From Rhizobium grahamii CCGE 502 (lineage in GTDB: Bacteria > Pseudomonadota > Alphaproteobacteria > Rhizobiales > Rhizobiaceae): a stretch of 64,000 nucleotides of DNA. Positions 36,260 to 45,328 of this stretch are shown here, piece by piece. A program made the translations under genes and the position numbers. Under the pieces are notes generated by a model. That model was not told the DNA's origin and searched no databases. It saw nothing but the letters and a program-made list of their open reading frames with translations. The stretch covers positions 186,001 through 250,000 of the forward strand of contig NZ_AEYE02000036.1 in the NCBI RefSeq assembly GCF_000298315.2, in the 5' to 3' direction. Each line of letters starts with the position of its first letter. The first letter of the stretch is position 1.

Positions 36260-37840
36260 TTATTTTTCTACCTTGTCGTAATAGACCTGGTCTGCATTCA
36301 GACCCTGCGCATAGTTCTTCACCTTGTCGCTTAGCACGACCGGATCGTTGCCTTGAAGCGTAAAGATGAAGGGCGAGCTCGTCTGGACCTTCTTCTGCAG
36401 ATCCTGATAGAGCGCGATGCGCTTGGCCGGATCCTGTTCCTTGACGGCAGCGAGCGTCTCGTCCGTCAGTTCCGGGATAACCCAGCCGGCATATTTCGCC
36501 GCGGTGTTGGTGGAGTTGTCCTTGTTGATCGCAAAGGCGCTGGCGTTCGAATGCGGATCGAAATAATCCGGGATCCAATAGCGTAGTGTCATCTCGAACT
36601 TGCCGGAACGGCCGCGGGCGTAGATATCGCTCGCCACGCCCGGCTGGATGTCGAGCGAGATGCCGCCTTCGGCGAAGGTCGACTGCAGCGACTGGGCGAT
36701 CGAGAGATAGGGCTGATCGTTGAAGACGATGAATTCGATCTTGAAAGGCGTCTTGATGCCGGCGTCGGCCAGGATCTTCTTCGCCTTTTCCGGATCGAGC
36801 TTGAACGGCGTATCGGTCAGCGCGCCCGGGAAGCCAACCGGAAGGAAGGACTGGTGGACGCTGCTCTGGCCGCGCAAAAGGTTCTTGGCGATACCGTCAT
36901 AGTCGACCAGATAGCGTGCAGCTTCCCAGAAAGCCGGGTTGCCGAGCGTCGGGTTCGCCTTGGTATTGAGCAGGATATAGTCGGTGCGGGCAGAAGGTAC
37001 CGAGAGAACCTTGATGCCGCTCTTGTCCTTCAGCGCTTCGATCTGATCCGCAGACAAGCCGCGGGCAATATCGGCATCACCCTGCTCGACGAGCAGGCGG
37101 CGGGCGCCGACGTCAGGTACGTTGCGGATGATGACGTTTTCGAGCTTCGGCTTGTCCGACGAATTGGCATTAGCCTGCAGCACGAGCGCTTCATGGGGCG
37201 TGTAGGCGGCAATCGAATAGGCTCCACTGCCGGCCGAATTGGTCTTCAGCCAGCCATTGCCGAAGTCGTTGTCCTTGACGTTTGCAGAGACAGTCTGTTC
37301 GTCGACGACCGAGGCGATCGGCGCGGTTAGCAGCGAAAGCGCAAAACCGGCACCGACATCGGCGCTCCAGGTCAGCTTCACGTGCTTGTCGTCAGCCTTA
37401 GTCACGGCGCTGTCGACATTGTCGGCCTTCCAGCCGAGTTCGTTGAGGATGAAGGCCGGAGACTTGTTGAGCTTGACGGCGCGTGTCAGCGAGAAGATCA
37501 CGTCTTCGGGACGAACCGGATTGCCGGATGCGAATTTGGCATCGGCGAGCGCAAAGGTCAGGCTCTTGCCATCGCTACCGGCTTTCCAGGAAGCGGCAAG
37601 GGCCGGCTCGATCTTCGTGCCATCGTCGCGGTTGGACTGCACGAGGCGCTGATAGAGGTTGTTGAAGGACTGCACCGTCGTCAGCTCGAAACCCTCGGCC
37701 GGATCGAAACTCGTCGCGTCATCGATCGACTGGGCAACGACGAGCGTGTCGTTCGGGGTTTCGGCGTGAGCGGCAAGCGGGCCGAGCGCAAGGCTGAATA
37801 CGGCGCCAAGAAGCGCTCCCCGCCAAGATTGCAGCAACAT
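36260..37840 (-). CDS. Peptide/nickel-class ABC importer, substrate-binding protein (SBP family 5)
   Basis: A 526-residue exported binding protein: signal peptide to about residue 25 (LLGAVFSLALGPLAAHA), then TLVVAQSIDDATSFDPAEGFELTTVQSFNNLYQRLVQ and the SBP_bac_5 pattern (WKAGSDGKSLTFALADAKFASGNPVRPEDVIFSLTRAV, YDGIAKNLLRG, KKILADAGI). Length and order fit DppA/OppA-type proteins. ATG 37840 follows AGGAG. It heads the operon 37840 to 32790; AT-rich sequence at 37852-37868 is the likely promoter. The substrate is not identifiable, but the decayed NtaA-type monooxygenase downstream suggests an organosulfur or aminopolycarboxylate compound. Confidence 0.88.
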   Translation of the reverse strand: MLLQSWRGALLGAVFSLALGPLAAHAETPNDTLVVAQSIDDATSFDPAEGFELTTVQSFNNLYQRLVQSNRDDGTKIEPALAASWKAGSDGKSLTFALADAKFASGNPVRPEDVIFSLTRAVKLNKSPAFILNELGWKADNVDSAVTKADDKHVKLTWSADVGAGFALSLLTAPIASVVDEQTVSANVKDNDFGNGWLKTNSAGSGAYSIAAYTPHEALVLQANANSSDKPKLENVIIRNVPDVGARRLLVEQGDADIARGLSADQIEALKDKSGIKVLSVPSARTDYILLNTKANPTLGNPAFWEAARYLVDYDGIAKNLLRGQSSVHQSFLPVGFPGALTDTPFKLDPEKAKKILADAGIKTPFKIEFIVFNDQPYLSIAQSLQSTFAEGGISLDIQPGVASDIYARGRSGKFEMTLRYWIPDYFDPHSNASAFAINKDNSTNTAAKYAGWVIPELTDETLAAVKEQDPAKRIALYQDLQKKVQTSSPFIFTLQGNDPVVLSDKVKNYAQGLNADQVYYDKVEK

Positions 37841-37868
37841 TTTAGTCTCCTGATTATATTTTATATGC

Positions 37869-38700
37869 GCGTTGAACCCGGCAGAGCGCCGCACGCTAGC
37901 AAGAGCAACTTACTCCGCAGCCTGGTCTTTCATCAGGTCCGATCGTTGCGATTATCGCGGCGAAGTGAGAAAAAAAATCCGGCGGCCGTTCAACAGGCTG
38001 CCCCCCGGGCCATCAAGTCTCGGTCAGCCAACAGGCTTCCTGCGTTCTTTGTCTCGAAGCGACCCTTCTTCCTCAGATCGAGGCCATTCAGCTCGTGACA
38101 GCCAACGCAAGCGATTTGTAAGGAACAGGATATGCGAGGCGATCGTTCTCGCGTTGCGCCCGTGGCGATCGAGATTTACTCCCACTGGGTGGACGATTCA
38201 CCGCCGACATCGAAAGCCCGACAGCCATCTTGGCCTTTGTCGCCCTCAACGACGCCTCATGCGCCGCGCGCTCGTAGGTGTTGAGATCCTTCGGCAACGG
38301 GATCGCACGCTGAGCATCGGCCGCAGCAGGACAACCGCCTCGACGTTCAAGGCCCCTTGAAGATTACACCGGCACGTCCGTCACAAGCAGTTGCACGGCG
38401 GCTTTGTGAACTCCTACAATTGGGAGCTCGACGAAACGGGCTGGCAATAATCCAGTAATATGGTAGAGTATAAATGGAGGCAGCGACAGCTTGCTGTCAG
38501 CCACTCCATGGCATGACTCGGGTAGTTAGGCGCTCTCGAGTTTTTGGGGGCGGCAACAGGTCTCCCCCCTTTTTTGCCATTGCTCCGCTGCGATAACCAC
38601 CAAAGGTTTGCGACCGCGGGCCGGATCAACTGCGGCAACTATAATCGCTTCGGCATTGAGCCTCAACGCCGGCAGCATCTGACAACGATTGGAGGACGGC
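37869..38700. other. Gap with unrecognised short frames
   Basis: No intact gene. A minus-strand stretch near 38560-38620 (RKPLVVIAAEQWQKR) resembles the middle of a Phd/YefM-type antitoxin, with nothing recognisable around it. Frames at 38100-38350 look coding in short runs but match no family I know. Confidence 0.35.
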
Positions 38701-38871
38701 ATGGACTTTCCCAAAGACACAAAACCGTCAATCGTCAAAAAGCAGACCGACGACGGATGGAGCATTGTCACCTACAATTGCAACGGTGTCTTGGTTCAGG
38801 AACGGTTTTTCACGAGAGAGCCAGATGCCAATCAGTATTTTCTGCAGCAGCAGGCGATGGGAAAGGGATAG
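38701..38871 (+). CDS. Small hypothetical protein, 56 residues
   Basis: A 56-residue frame (MDFPKDTKPSIVKKQTDDGWSIVTYNCNG..., ending QYFLQQQAMGKG) with an excellent Shine-Dalgarno sequence: GGAGG at 38691-38695, five bases before the ATG. It is hydrophilic, without signal or membrane segment, and has an alternating-strand look in the middle. I do not recognise it. It stands alone, between decayed DNA on both sides. Confidence 0.5.
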   Translation: MDFPKDTKPSIVKKQTDDGWSIVTYNCNGVLVQERFFTREPDANQYFLQQQAMGKG

Positions 38872-39782
38872 CAGCGGTAAGTGAGAACAAGAACGGCTCC
38901 CGTTTCCGATGGGGGCCTGGGTCCGGTCGAGCTTCGATCGTCGCGTTCCCCTCATTCGGCCATCCTCAGCTGAGAGATCTCCATGCCCCGAACTCTCTCG
39001 GTTGATCGTGTCGAGCGCGCTGCGAGCGCGCCCTCGCATCTTCCTCAACAGCCGCCGCAGTTCTGGCGGTCACGTCGACCCAGCAGTCTCGAGCGGATGA
39101 AAGACCAAAGCTGCCGTTATCTGCGCGGTCGAATGCCTGATCACATGCTGCAAACAAACTTGCCAATCGCCCTGCGCCAGGCTCAAGTCGGCGAATTCCC
39201 TAGCGGACATAACCCGCATTGACGACAACGGCATGGAGCGCTGAGCAGGCTGACGGCTTCAACGCTATCAATGATGTTCCCGCTCGGATAACGAACGCTA
39301 TCTGTCTCACCCCGATGTCAGCGAGCGTTACCGCCCGCCTCTCCGACCGCTTCGACGAATACGGCCCGAGCATCGTTGGCGGACAGCCTGCCATCCAAAG
39401 CCGCCTTGCATGCCATCCTTGCGCGAAGGAACTTCAGGCCACTCATGTTTGGCCACCGATCCGTAAGGCACGTCATGGCTTCAAATGGCCACGCACGACC
39501 TGACTATCTTGGTGCGGAAAATTTACGTTCACTGGTACGTCCCATGCAGAATTTGGCAATTCGACCTCCGTAGAACGCAACACCATGGAAGCAGCTGGTC
39601 AGTCAACGCACTGAGTTGGTCAACGCCCTGCGCGCGCCACAGCAGTTGCGCCCCGCTGGTTATCTGAGCTGGCTTACAGAGACGCAAGTTCAGAACCGAG
39701 ATGGCTTTGCATGCAAGCCTCCCGTTAGGAAAAACTATTCCGACGACAGCATTGCACTCGGGAGAAACTTTTCTCGATTAAC
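38872..39782. other. Gap of about 900 bases upstream of the flavoprotein operon
   Basis: No frame matches a known family. A plus-strand run near 39219-39400 (INDVPARITNAICLTPMSASVTARLSDRF) looks protein-like but I cannot place it. The right end holds the operon's candidate operator. Confidence 0.35.
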
Positions 39783-39799
39783 TCTATAATATTTGTAGT
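39783..39799. promoter_or_regulatory. Partial inverted repeat TCTAT-N7-GTAGT (candidate LysR-type operator, site E)
   Basis: AAC-TCTAT-AATATTT-GTAGT ends 22 bases before the ATG of the flavoprotein gene. Left arm, flank and spacing equal those of the site at 52651 (AAC-TCTAT-N7-GTAGA), and the T-N11-A core is present. Confidence 0.5.
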
Positions 39800-39821
39800 C
39801 TTTCCACCGAAGCGAGGGACT

Positions 39822-41384
39822 ATGAGCAATTCAGCAATGCAGGTCGAAACGGACGTTCTCGTCGTTGGCGGAGGTCCGGCTGGTTGCTGGGCGGCCTGGA
39901 ACGCCGCTTTGAACGGCATGAATGTCGTGCTTATCGAGAAGGGCTATGTCGGGACGAGCGGCGCCACCGCCGCGGGAAATACGACCACGATTTACACACG
40001 TCGTGGCACGGCAGAACGGGCAGCTACTGTGGCTCAGCGCGTGCGCCTGGGACACGGCTTTTCTGAAGCCGAACGCATCGAGCGCGTCCTTGACCGCACA
40101 TGTCAGAACCTCGATCTGCTTGCCGAATGGGGCTATGAGTTTCCGAGCTACGAAGACGGTCGACCTTACCGGGGAATGCTTCGTGGGCCGGACTATCTGC
40201 GCTTCATGCGCCAAAAGCTTATCAAGGCGCGCGTCAAGGTCATCGATCACTGTCCTGTGGAAGAACTTCTCGTTTCGGATGGCGTAGTTGCCGGCGCGCT
40301 CGCAAGGTACAGGCGTACCGGCGAGACGCTGCAGATTAGCGCCGGTGCTGTTGTCATTGCCACGGGCGGCTGCGCGTTCCTCAGCGGCGCGCTTGGAACC
40401 AACAACCTGACCGGCGACGGCTACCTGATGGCTGCAGAAGCTGGGGCTGTCCTCTCCGGAATGGAATTTTCCGCTCAGTATGGCATCTCGCCTTCATACT
40501 CGAGCGTCACCAAGGGTGTCGTCTATTTCTGGGGCACGTTCAGCGATGAGCAAGGCAATGTCCTACCAGAACAGGGCGATCGGCAAATCGTCGTTGCGAG
40601 GGAACTGATCAGCGGCCCCGTCTACGCAATTCTGGACAAGGCCTCTCCTCGCCTGCAAGAAGGTTTTCGCCGTGGCCAGCCAAACATCTTCGTTCCATTC
40701 GACCGCTTGGGCATCGATCCGTTCACGCAGCGCTTTCCCATAACTCTTCGCCATGAAGGTACCGTTCGCGGAACCGGCGGCCTGAAGATCGACGATCGCG
40801 CGACAACCACAGTGCAAGGTCTGTTTGCGGCCGGCGACGCAGCGACCCGTCAAGGCATGTCGGGAGCGACAACCGGCGGCGGCGGGCCGAATTCAAGCTG
40901 GGCGATGGCGACGGGTTCATGGGCCGGCGAGGACGCCGCGAAGTTCGTGCGCTCCCTCGGTGCGAATCGGCGCGGGCGAAAAATACACTCCGCAAACGAA
41001 CATTCGAATGTGAACCCTGTTCGCAACCCGAGCGACGTCCATGAAGTCTTGGAGATCGCCAAGCAGCAGATTCTTCCGCTGAACGGCGGCTTCTTCAGGG
41101 ACAGGGCCACACTGTCGGAAGCATCGCGCAAACTGGCTGACCTTTGGCAGGACCAAAGCTGGCGATCAAAGCGCACGGCGAAGGTCCGCGAGGCGGAGGC
41201 GCTAATTGCGACGGCGCGCTGGGCAACGGAGAGCGCGATTCTGCGAAAAGAAAGCCGTGGCCTCCAACGACGGACAGATTTCCCCGACGCGAACCCCGCT
41301 CTGGCACGACCGATCGATTCGGGGAGTAGTGAAAGTTTCTGGGCAGCGTTTCAGTCCGAAAATCAAGTGAGTGCAGCATCATGA
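39822..41384 (+). CDS. AprA/fumarate-reductase-like FAD-dependent oxidoreductase
   Basis: A 520-residue flavoprotein of the succinate dehydrogenase/fumarate reductase/APS reductase superfamily. FAD-binding motifs are VLVVGGGPAGCWAAWNAALNG (about residues 13-33), VVLIEKGYVGTSGATAAGN, VVIATGGCAF and the C-terminal GLFAAGDAATRQGMSGATTGGGGPNSSWAMATGSWAGEDAAKF. The substrate-site region around EFSAQYGISPSY differs from fumarate reductase. The next gene, overlapping by four bases, is a two-cluster ferredoxin, as in AprAB, and a sulfonate-type importer follows. I infer a cytoplasmic electron-transfer enzyme acting on the imported sulfur compound. It is shorter than true AprA (about 610-660 residues), so APS reduction is not implied. 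Confidence 0.8.
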   Translation: MSNSAMQVETDVLVVGGGPAGCWAAWNAALNGMNVVLIEKGYVGTSGATAAGNTTTIYTRRGTAERAATVAQRVRLGHGFSEAERIERVLDRTCQNLDLLAEWGYEFPSYEDGRPYRGMLRGPDYLRFMRQKLIKARVKVIDHCPVEELLVSDGVVAGALARYRRTGETLQISAGAVVIATGGCAFLSGALGTNNLTGDGYLMAAEAGAVLSGMEFSAQYGISPSYSSVTKGVVYFWGTFSDEQGNVLPEQGDRQIVVARELISGPVYAILDKASPRLQEGFRRGQPNIFVPFDRLGIDPFTQRFPITLRHEGTVRGTGGLKIDDRATTTVQGLFAAGDAATRQGMSGATTGGGGPNSSWAMATGSWAGEDAAKFVRSLGANRRGRKIHSANEHSNVNPVRNPSDVHEVLEIAKQQILPLNGGFFRDRATLSEASRKLADLWQDQSWRSKRTAKVREAEALIATARWATESAILRKESRGLQRRTDFPDANPALARPIDSGSSESFWAAFQSENQVSAAS

Positions 41385-41719
41385 TTGAAATTGTCAGCGA
41401 GGATCGCTGCGTCAAATGCGACCTTTGCGTCGAAGCCTGCCCCGACAATGTGTTCGACGCCGTTCCAGACGGGATCCCTGTCATTGCCCGACAATCGGAC
41501 TGCCAGACGTGTTTTCTGTGCGAACTCTTCTGTCCGACCGACGCACTCTACGTGTCGCCGCTGTCAGAAGCGATCGAGGGTTCACATGAACACGAACTCG
41601 TCGCGCGAGGGGTCATGGGCAGTTTCCGTCGCGAGATGGGCTGGAAGAACGCCAAGCCGCGCGGAACTGCCAGCGACATGAGCTACCGGATCTTCGAGAC
41701 CGGCACGATTATACCCTAA
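41381..41719 (+). CDS. 4Fe-4S ferredoxin (AprB-like electron-transfer subunit)
   Basis: A 112-residue protein with two 4Fe-4S motifs: CVKCDLCVEACP (residues about 10-21) and CQTCFLCELFCP (about 44-55). The second half (residues 60-112) is a tail without cysteines. The start overlaps the flavoprotein stop (ATGA), strongly suggesting a complex in which the clusters pass electrons to or from the FAD, as AprB does for AprA. It is followed 12 bases later by the importer's binding-protein gene. Confidence 0.85.
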   Translation: MIEIVSEDRCVKCDLCVEACPDNVFDAVPDGIPVIARQSDCQTCFLCELFCPTDALYVSPLSEAIEGSHEHELVARGVMGSFRREMGWKNAKPRGTASDMSYRIFETGTIIP

Positions 41720-41731
41720 CTGGAGAAACCA

Positions 41732-42787
41732 ATGAGACGACTTCTTTCGACCCTGCTGATGGCGGCAACCGTTGCTTTCACAGCAGCTCCCTCGCACGCC
41801 GAAGACGCACCCGCCACGATCAAGTTCGGAGACGTCGGCTTCGGCTTCGGCACGCCGTTTGGCGTCGGTCTCCAGGCCATTGCCGACGCGAAGGGTTTCA
41901 TTGCCGAGGAGTTCAAGGGAACGCCCACGAAGCTGGAGTTCACCTACTTCACTGGAACGGGACCGGCGATCAATGAGGCGCTCTCGAACGGACAGCTCGA
42001 CTTCGCCTCCTATGGAGCCGTTCCAAACATAATCGGCAAGGCGAACGGCCTCGATACCGTGATCCTGGCATCCTATGGCGGCACGACGATCTTCGGCGCC
42101 GCTCGACCGGACCTCGACATCAAATCCATCGCGGACCTCAAGGGGAAAAAGGTTGCAATCCAGAAAGCAACCATCATCCACTGGGGCCTTATTAGTGCAC
42201 TCAAGAATGCGGGTCTCTCCGAAAAAGACATCACGATAGTCGATCTCAAAAACGCCGATCAGCTCGCCGCCATCGCGGCGAAAAGCGTCGATGCCGTCTT
42301 CGGTGCTGACTTCGTTCTTCCCCTGGAAGACAAGGGCGTAGCCAAGATCTTCTACAAGTCCTCCGACGCGGGTGCGACAGGCGATGGCTTCGGTGCGTTC
42401 CTGGTCACAGACAAATTCCGCAAGGCCTATCCCGAAGCAACCCAGAAAGTCGTCACGGGCTTCGTGAAGGCAGCGCAGTGGCTTGCCGACGATAACAACC
42501 GCGAGGAGGCATTCAAGATCTGGGCGCGGGCCGGAACTCCGATCGAGATCATTCGCAAGTCGAATGCCGGCAGCCTCCTTGGCGCGAAGTACAATCCGCG
42601 TCTCGATGGCTTCTTTGTTGCACGATATCAGAGCGGCATCGCCTTCGACCGCGAACAAAAGCTCATCCGCCGGGATGTCGATCTCGACGCCTGGGTGGAT
42701 CGCAGCTTCGTGGACAACGCCGTTTCGTCGTTGAAACTTCAAGCACTGTGGCCTGATCGATCAGCCACGGGCAGCCTCCAGAACTGA
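41732..42787 (+). CDS. Sulfonate/nitrate-class ABC importer, substrate-binding protein (SsuA/TauA-like)
   Basis: A 351-residue exported protein: signal peptide to about residue 23 (LLSTLLMAATVAFTAAPSHA), then IKFGDVGFGFGTPFGVGLQAIADAKGFIAEEFKGTPTKLEFTYFTGTGPAINEALSNGQLDFASYGAVPNIIGKANG, the classic SsuA/TauA/NMT1 domain. KKVAIQKATIIHWGLISALKNAGL and the downstream YPEATQKVVTGFVKAAQWL complete it. TGGAG lies upstream of the ATG. Alkanesulfonates, taurine or aromatic sulfonates are typical ligands; none of the usual SsuD/TauD oxygenases is present in this operon. Confidence 0.88.
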   Translation: MRRLLSTLLMAATVAFTAAPSHAEDAPATIKFGDVGFGFGTPFGVGLQAIADAKGFIAEEFKGTPTKLEFTYFTGTGPAINEALSNGQLDFASYGAVPNIIGKANGLDTVILASYGGTTIFGAARPDLDIKSIADLKGKKVAIQKATIIHWGLISALKNAGLSEKDITIVDLKNADQLAAIAAKSVDAVFGADFVLPLEDKGVAKIFYKSSDAGATGDGFGAFLVTDKFRKAYPEATQKVVTGFVKAAQWLADDNNREEAFKIWARAGTPIEIIRKSNAGSLLGAKYNPRLDGFFVARYQSGIAFDREQKLIRRDVDLDAWVDRSFVDNAVSSLKLQALWPDRSATGSLQN

Positions 42788-42798
42788 CGGAGAGAGTT

Positions 42799-43632
42799 AT
42801 GGCAACGTTCGGTGCCGAGGACGACTTTCGCGTCGCGCATCGCGCTCCGAACGTACGGGCCGCGAGGGCCGGGGCTTTTGTCTCCAACAGCCTGCTCGTA
42901 CTGATCGGACCTGCCGCATTGCTGGCTTTGTGGTGGATCGCATCGGTAAACGGTTGGGTGTCACCGCAGGTGCTGCCCCAACCGGACTGGGTTCTTCAGA
43001 CATTCCTCGACCTTTTGGCGAGTGGCGATATTCTCAGCGCGGCCGTCGTCAGCTTCCGACGTATTGCGGAAGGCTTCGTCATCGGCGCCACGCTTGGCTT
43101 TTTGTTCGGACTCCTGATCGGCCGCTCGCCTGCGGCCGACGCCTATATGGGGCCAACCTTTCGCGCACTGGCAGCCGTCCCATCCCTTGGCTGGCTGCCG
43201 ATCCTGATCCTTCTCCTTGGTATCGAGGAAAGTCTTAAGATCGTGATCCTTGCAAAGGCGTGCTTCGTCCCAATGGCCATCAGCACGGCAGAGGGTGCCA
43301 GAAACATACCGGCGGGCTTGAATGAGGTCGCTGATGTACTCGGCCTTCGAGCAAAAACCCGGTTCCTCAAGCTCACCATCCCGGCAATGGCGCCCTTCAT
43401 TGCGAGCGGCGTCCGACTATCGCTCAGCCAAGCATTCGTATCCCTCATAGTCGTAGAGATGCTCGCTGGCACGGACGGTCTCGGATATATGATGGTCTGG
43501 GGGCGAACCCTATTTCAACTCGACATCGTCATTGTCGGCATGATCGTCGTCGGGGCGGTCGGGTTTCTGCTCGACCTCTTGCTCAAGCGTGCGGAAGCTT
43601 TCTTCCGCGCCGGGAGTGCAGCAAATGGCTGA
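42799..43632 (+). CDS. Sulfonate-class ABC importer permease (SsuC/TauC-like), first
   Basis: A 277-residue permease with about six helices and the coupling loop LNEVADVLGLRAKTRFLKLTIPAMAPFIASGVRLSLSQAFVSLIVVEML, typical of the SsuC/TauC/NrtB group. The start of the domain (WWIASVNGWVSPQVLPQPDWVLQTFLDLLASGDILSAAVVSFRRIAEGFVIGATLGFLFGLLIGRS) fits too. It overlaps the next gene by eight bases. Confidence 0.87.
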   Translation: MATFGAEDDFRVAHRAPNVRAARAGAFVSNSLLVLIGPAALLALWWIASVNGWVSPQVLPQPDWVLQTFLDLLASGDILSAAVVSFRRIAEGFVIGATLGFLFGLLIGRSPAADAYMGPTFRALAAVPSLGWLPILILLLGIEESLKIVILAKACFVPMAISTAEGARNIPAGLNEVADVLGLRAKTRFLKLTIPAMAPFIASGVRLSLSQAFVSLIVVEMLAGTDGLGYMMVWGRTLFQLDIVIVGMIVVGAVGFLLDLLLKRAEAFFRAGSAANG

Positions 43633-44398
43633 ACGTCAGAGTCTGAGGGATAGGTTGCCTCGAGGCGCGCTGGTTCCGCTTGTCGCCGCGGCTTTGTGGT
43701 GGATTTCGTCGTCTGGAGGTCTGTTGTACGGTCCGATGGCCGTCACTCCCCTGCAAGTTATCCAGGCGCCCTTCCTTGATGTCTCCGGACGCGAGCTGTG
43801 GGCGTCGCTTCTTGCCAGCGCAGTCAGAGTTCTCGCCGGTGGCGTCGTGGGAGGCCTGATCGGACTGGTTCTCGGCTACCTTGCAGGGATGTATCGTCTC
43901 GCCGGATTGGGGCTTGCGCCAACGATCCACACGGCGCGCCAGGTCGCCTTGTTTGCCTGGATACCGCTGCTGACCGCATGGTTCGGCAATGGCGAGAGCA
44001 CAAAGTTGGTTTTCACGGCGCTTTCGACGTTCTTTCCCCTCTTTTTGGCGACAGAACAGGGCATCCGCCGGACGCCCGTTGACCTTATCGAAGTGGCACA
44101 CACCCTTTCCCTTCGTCGTTGGACCCGCATCCACCGGCTTTATCTTCCTGCCGCGCTGCCCAGCATTTACGTCGGGCTGCAAATTGCGGCGCTTTCGGCT
44201 TGGATCGGTACGATCGGGGCGGAATATGCGATTGGAAACGGTCGCGGCCTCGGCAGCTACATCGCAAGCGCCCGAGACCAATTTCGCATGGATATCGTCA
44301 TCGCGGGGGTGTTCGCTTTGGCGGGCGGCGGGGTATTGCTATCCGCGGTCGTAGAGCGGATCACAACCAAACTCTCTCCCTGGAACAGGAAACGTTAA
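43625..44398 (+). CDS. Sulfonate-class ABC importer permease (SsuC/TauC-like), second
   Basis: A 257-residue second permease of the same group: WWISSSGGLLYGPMAVTPLQV, RVLAGGVVGGLIGLVLGYLAGMYRLAG, and the coupling loop LIEVAHTLSLRRWTRIHRLYLPAALPSIYVGLQIAAL. The ATG at 43625 lies inside the upstream gene's last codons. Most sulfonate importers use one permease as a homodimer; two different ones imply a heterodimer here. Confidence 0.86.
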   Translation: MAERQSLRDRLPRGALVPLVAAALWWISSSGGLLYGPMAVTPLQVIQAPFLDVSGRELWASLLASAVRVLAGGVVGGLIGLVLGYLAGMYRLAGLGLAPTIHTARQVALFAWIPLLTAWFGNGESTKLVFTALSTFFPLFLATEQGIRRTPVDLIEVAHTLSLRRWTRIHRLYLPAALPSIYVGLQIAALSAWIGTIGAEYAIGNGRGLGSYIASARDQFRMDIVIAGVFALAGGGVLLSAVVERITTKLSPWNRKR

Positions 44399-45132
44399 TG
44401 CACTCGCTCTCCATCGAGCATGTCAGCAAGTCGTACACTCTCGACGGCGCGGCACGTCCGGTTCTCAAGGACATCACCCTCCACGTCCGACGTAACGAGA
44501 TTGTGGCGATCATCGGCGCCTCCGGCTGTGGTAAGTCGACGCTCCTGAGGCTGATAGTGGGCCTGGACACGGACTTTCACGGCTCTATCATTCGAGGGTC
44601 GAAGGGCGCCGCCCCCGCGAGGGTCGGCATGGTGTTTCAGGATCACCGCCTTTTTCCTTGGCTGACCGTGGAGGCAAACGTTAATCTGGCGTTTGATAGC
44701 AGCGATATTTCTCCATCAACTCGCAGTGACAAGGTCCGCCATTATATAGACCTCGTCGGGCTTTCGGAATTTGCCAAAGCATATCCGCGACAGCTTTCGG
44801 GCGGGATGGCACAACGTGCGGCGATCGCCCGGGCACTTGCCCAGGAACCCGATATCCTACTCATGGACGAGCCCTTCGGGGCACTCGATTCCATTCTCAG
44901 AATGCGCCTCCAAGATGAATTATTGTCGATCTGGGAGAAGCATCGCCTTTCAATCGTCATTGTAACCCATGACGTCGAGGAGGCGCTTTATCTTGCCGAC
45001 CGGGTCATGGTCATGGAGCCGAACCCTGGGCGGATTCGAGACGTCTTCGAAGTCGCGCTGCCCCGCCCCCGTGATCGTGGTGGTGTCTTGCTCTCTACCC
45101 TCAAGAAACGGTGCATGGAGTTGCTTATCTGA
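44398..45132 (+). CDS. Sulfonate-class ABC importer, ATP-binding protein (SsuB/TauB-like)
   Basis: A 244-residue ATPase: Walker A GASGCGKST (about residue 41), VFQDHRLFPWLTV (Q-loop), [19 protein letters not shown] (signature), ILLMDEPFGALD, VTHDVEEAL. The LSGGMAQR and DEPFGALD wording is the SsuB/NrtD form. Start and stop overlap with the upstream permease (TAATG). It completes the operon 39822-45132: flavoprotein, ferredoxin, binding protein, two permeases, ATPase. Confidence 0.88.
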   Translation: MHSLSIEHVSKSYTLDGAARPVLKDITLHVRRNEIVAIIGASGCGKSTLLRLIVGLDTDFHGSIIRGSKGAAPARVGMVFQDHRLFPWLTVEANVNLAFDSSDISPSTRSDKVRHYIDLVGLSEFAKAYPRQLSGGMAQRAAIARALAQEPDILLMDEPFGALDSILRMRLQDELLSIWEKHRLSIVIVTHDVEEALYLADRVMVMEPNPGRIRDVFEVALPRPRDRGGVLLSTLKKRCMELLI

Positions 45133-45328
45133 TTGCGGCATATTCGCTCGCCTGACCAGACCTGAAAGGTGCCAGTTCTTGTCTGCGACGGGCCAGGGGC
45201 GGCTCGCCTCCTGTTTGCATTTCCTCTCCCGTGGCTCCCCAAAAACATGCCGGTCGAAACCTTGTAATCGGGCTGGCATTCTTGCAACCGAAGCCGACGT
45301 ATGACTGCCGAACAAAAGGATAGATGTC

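Noticed and set aside
38526-38771. Possible Phd/YefM antitoxin remnant (KPLVVIAAEQW)
   Set aside because: Only one short block resembles the family, no N-terminal domain and no toxin partner, so not listed as a gene.
39822-41719. Assignment of the flavoprotein/ferredoxin pair as true APS reductase (AprAB)
   Set aside because: The flavoprotein is about 100 residues too short and lacks a recognisable APS-site pattern; only superfamily similarity is claimed.
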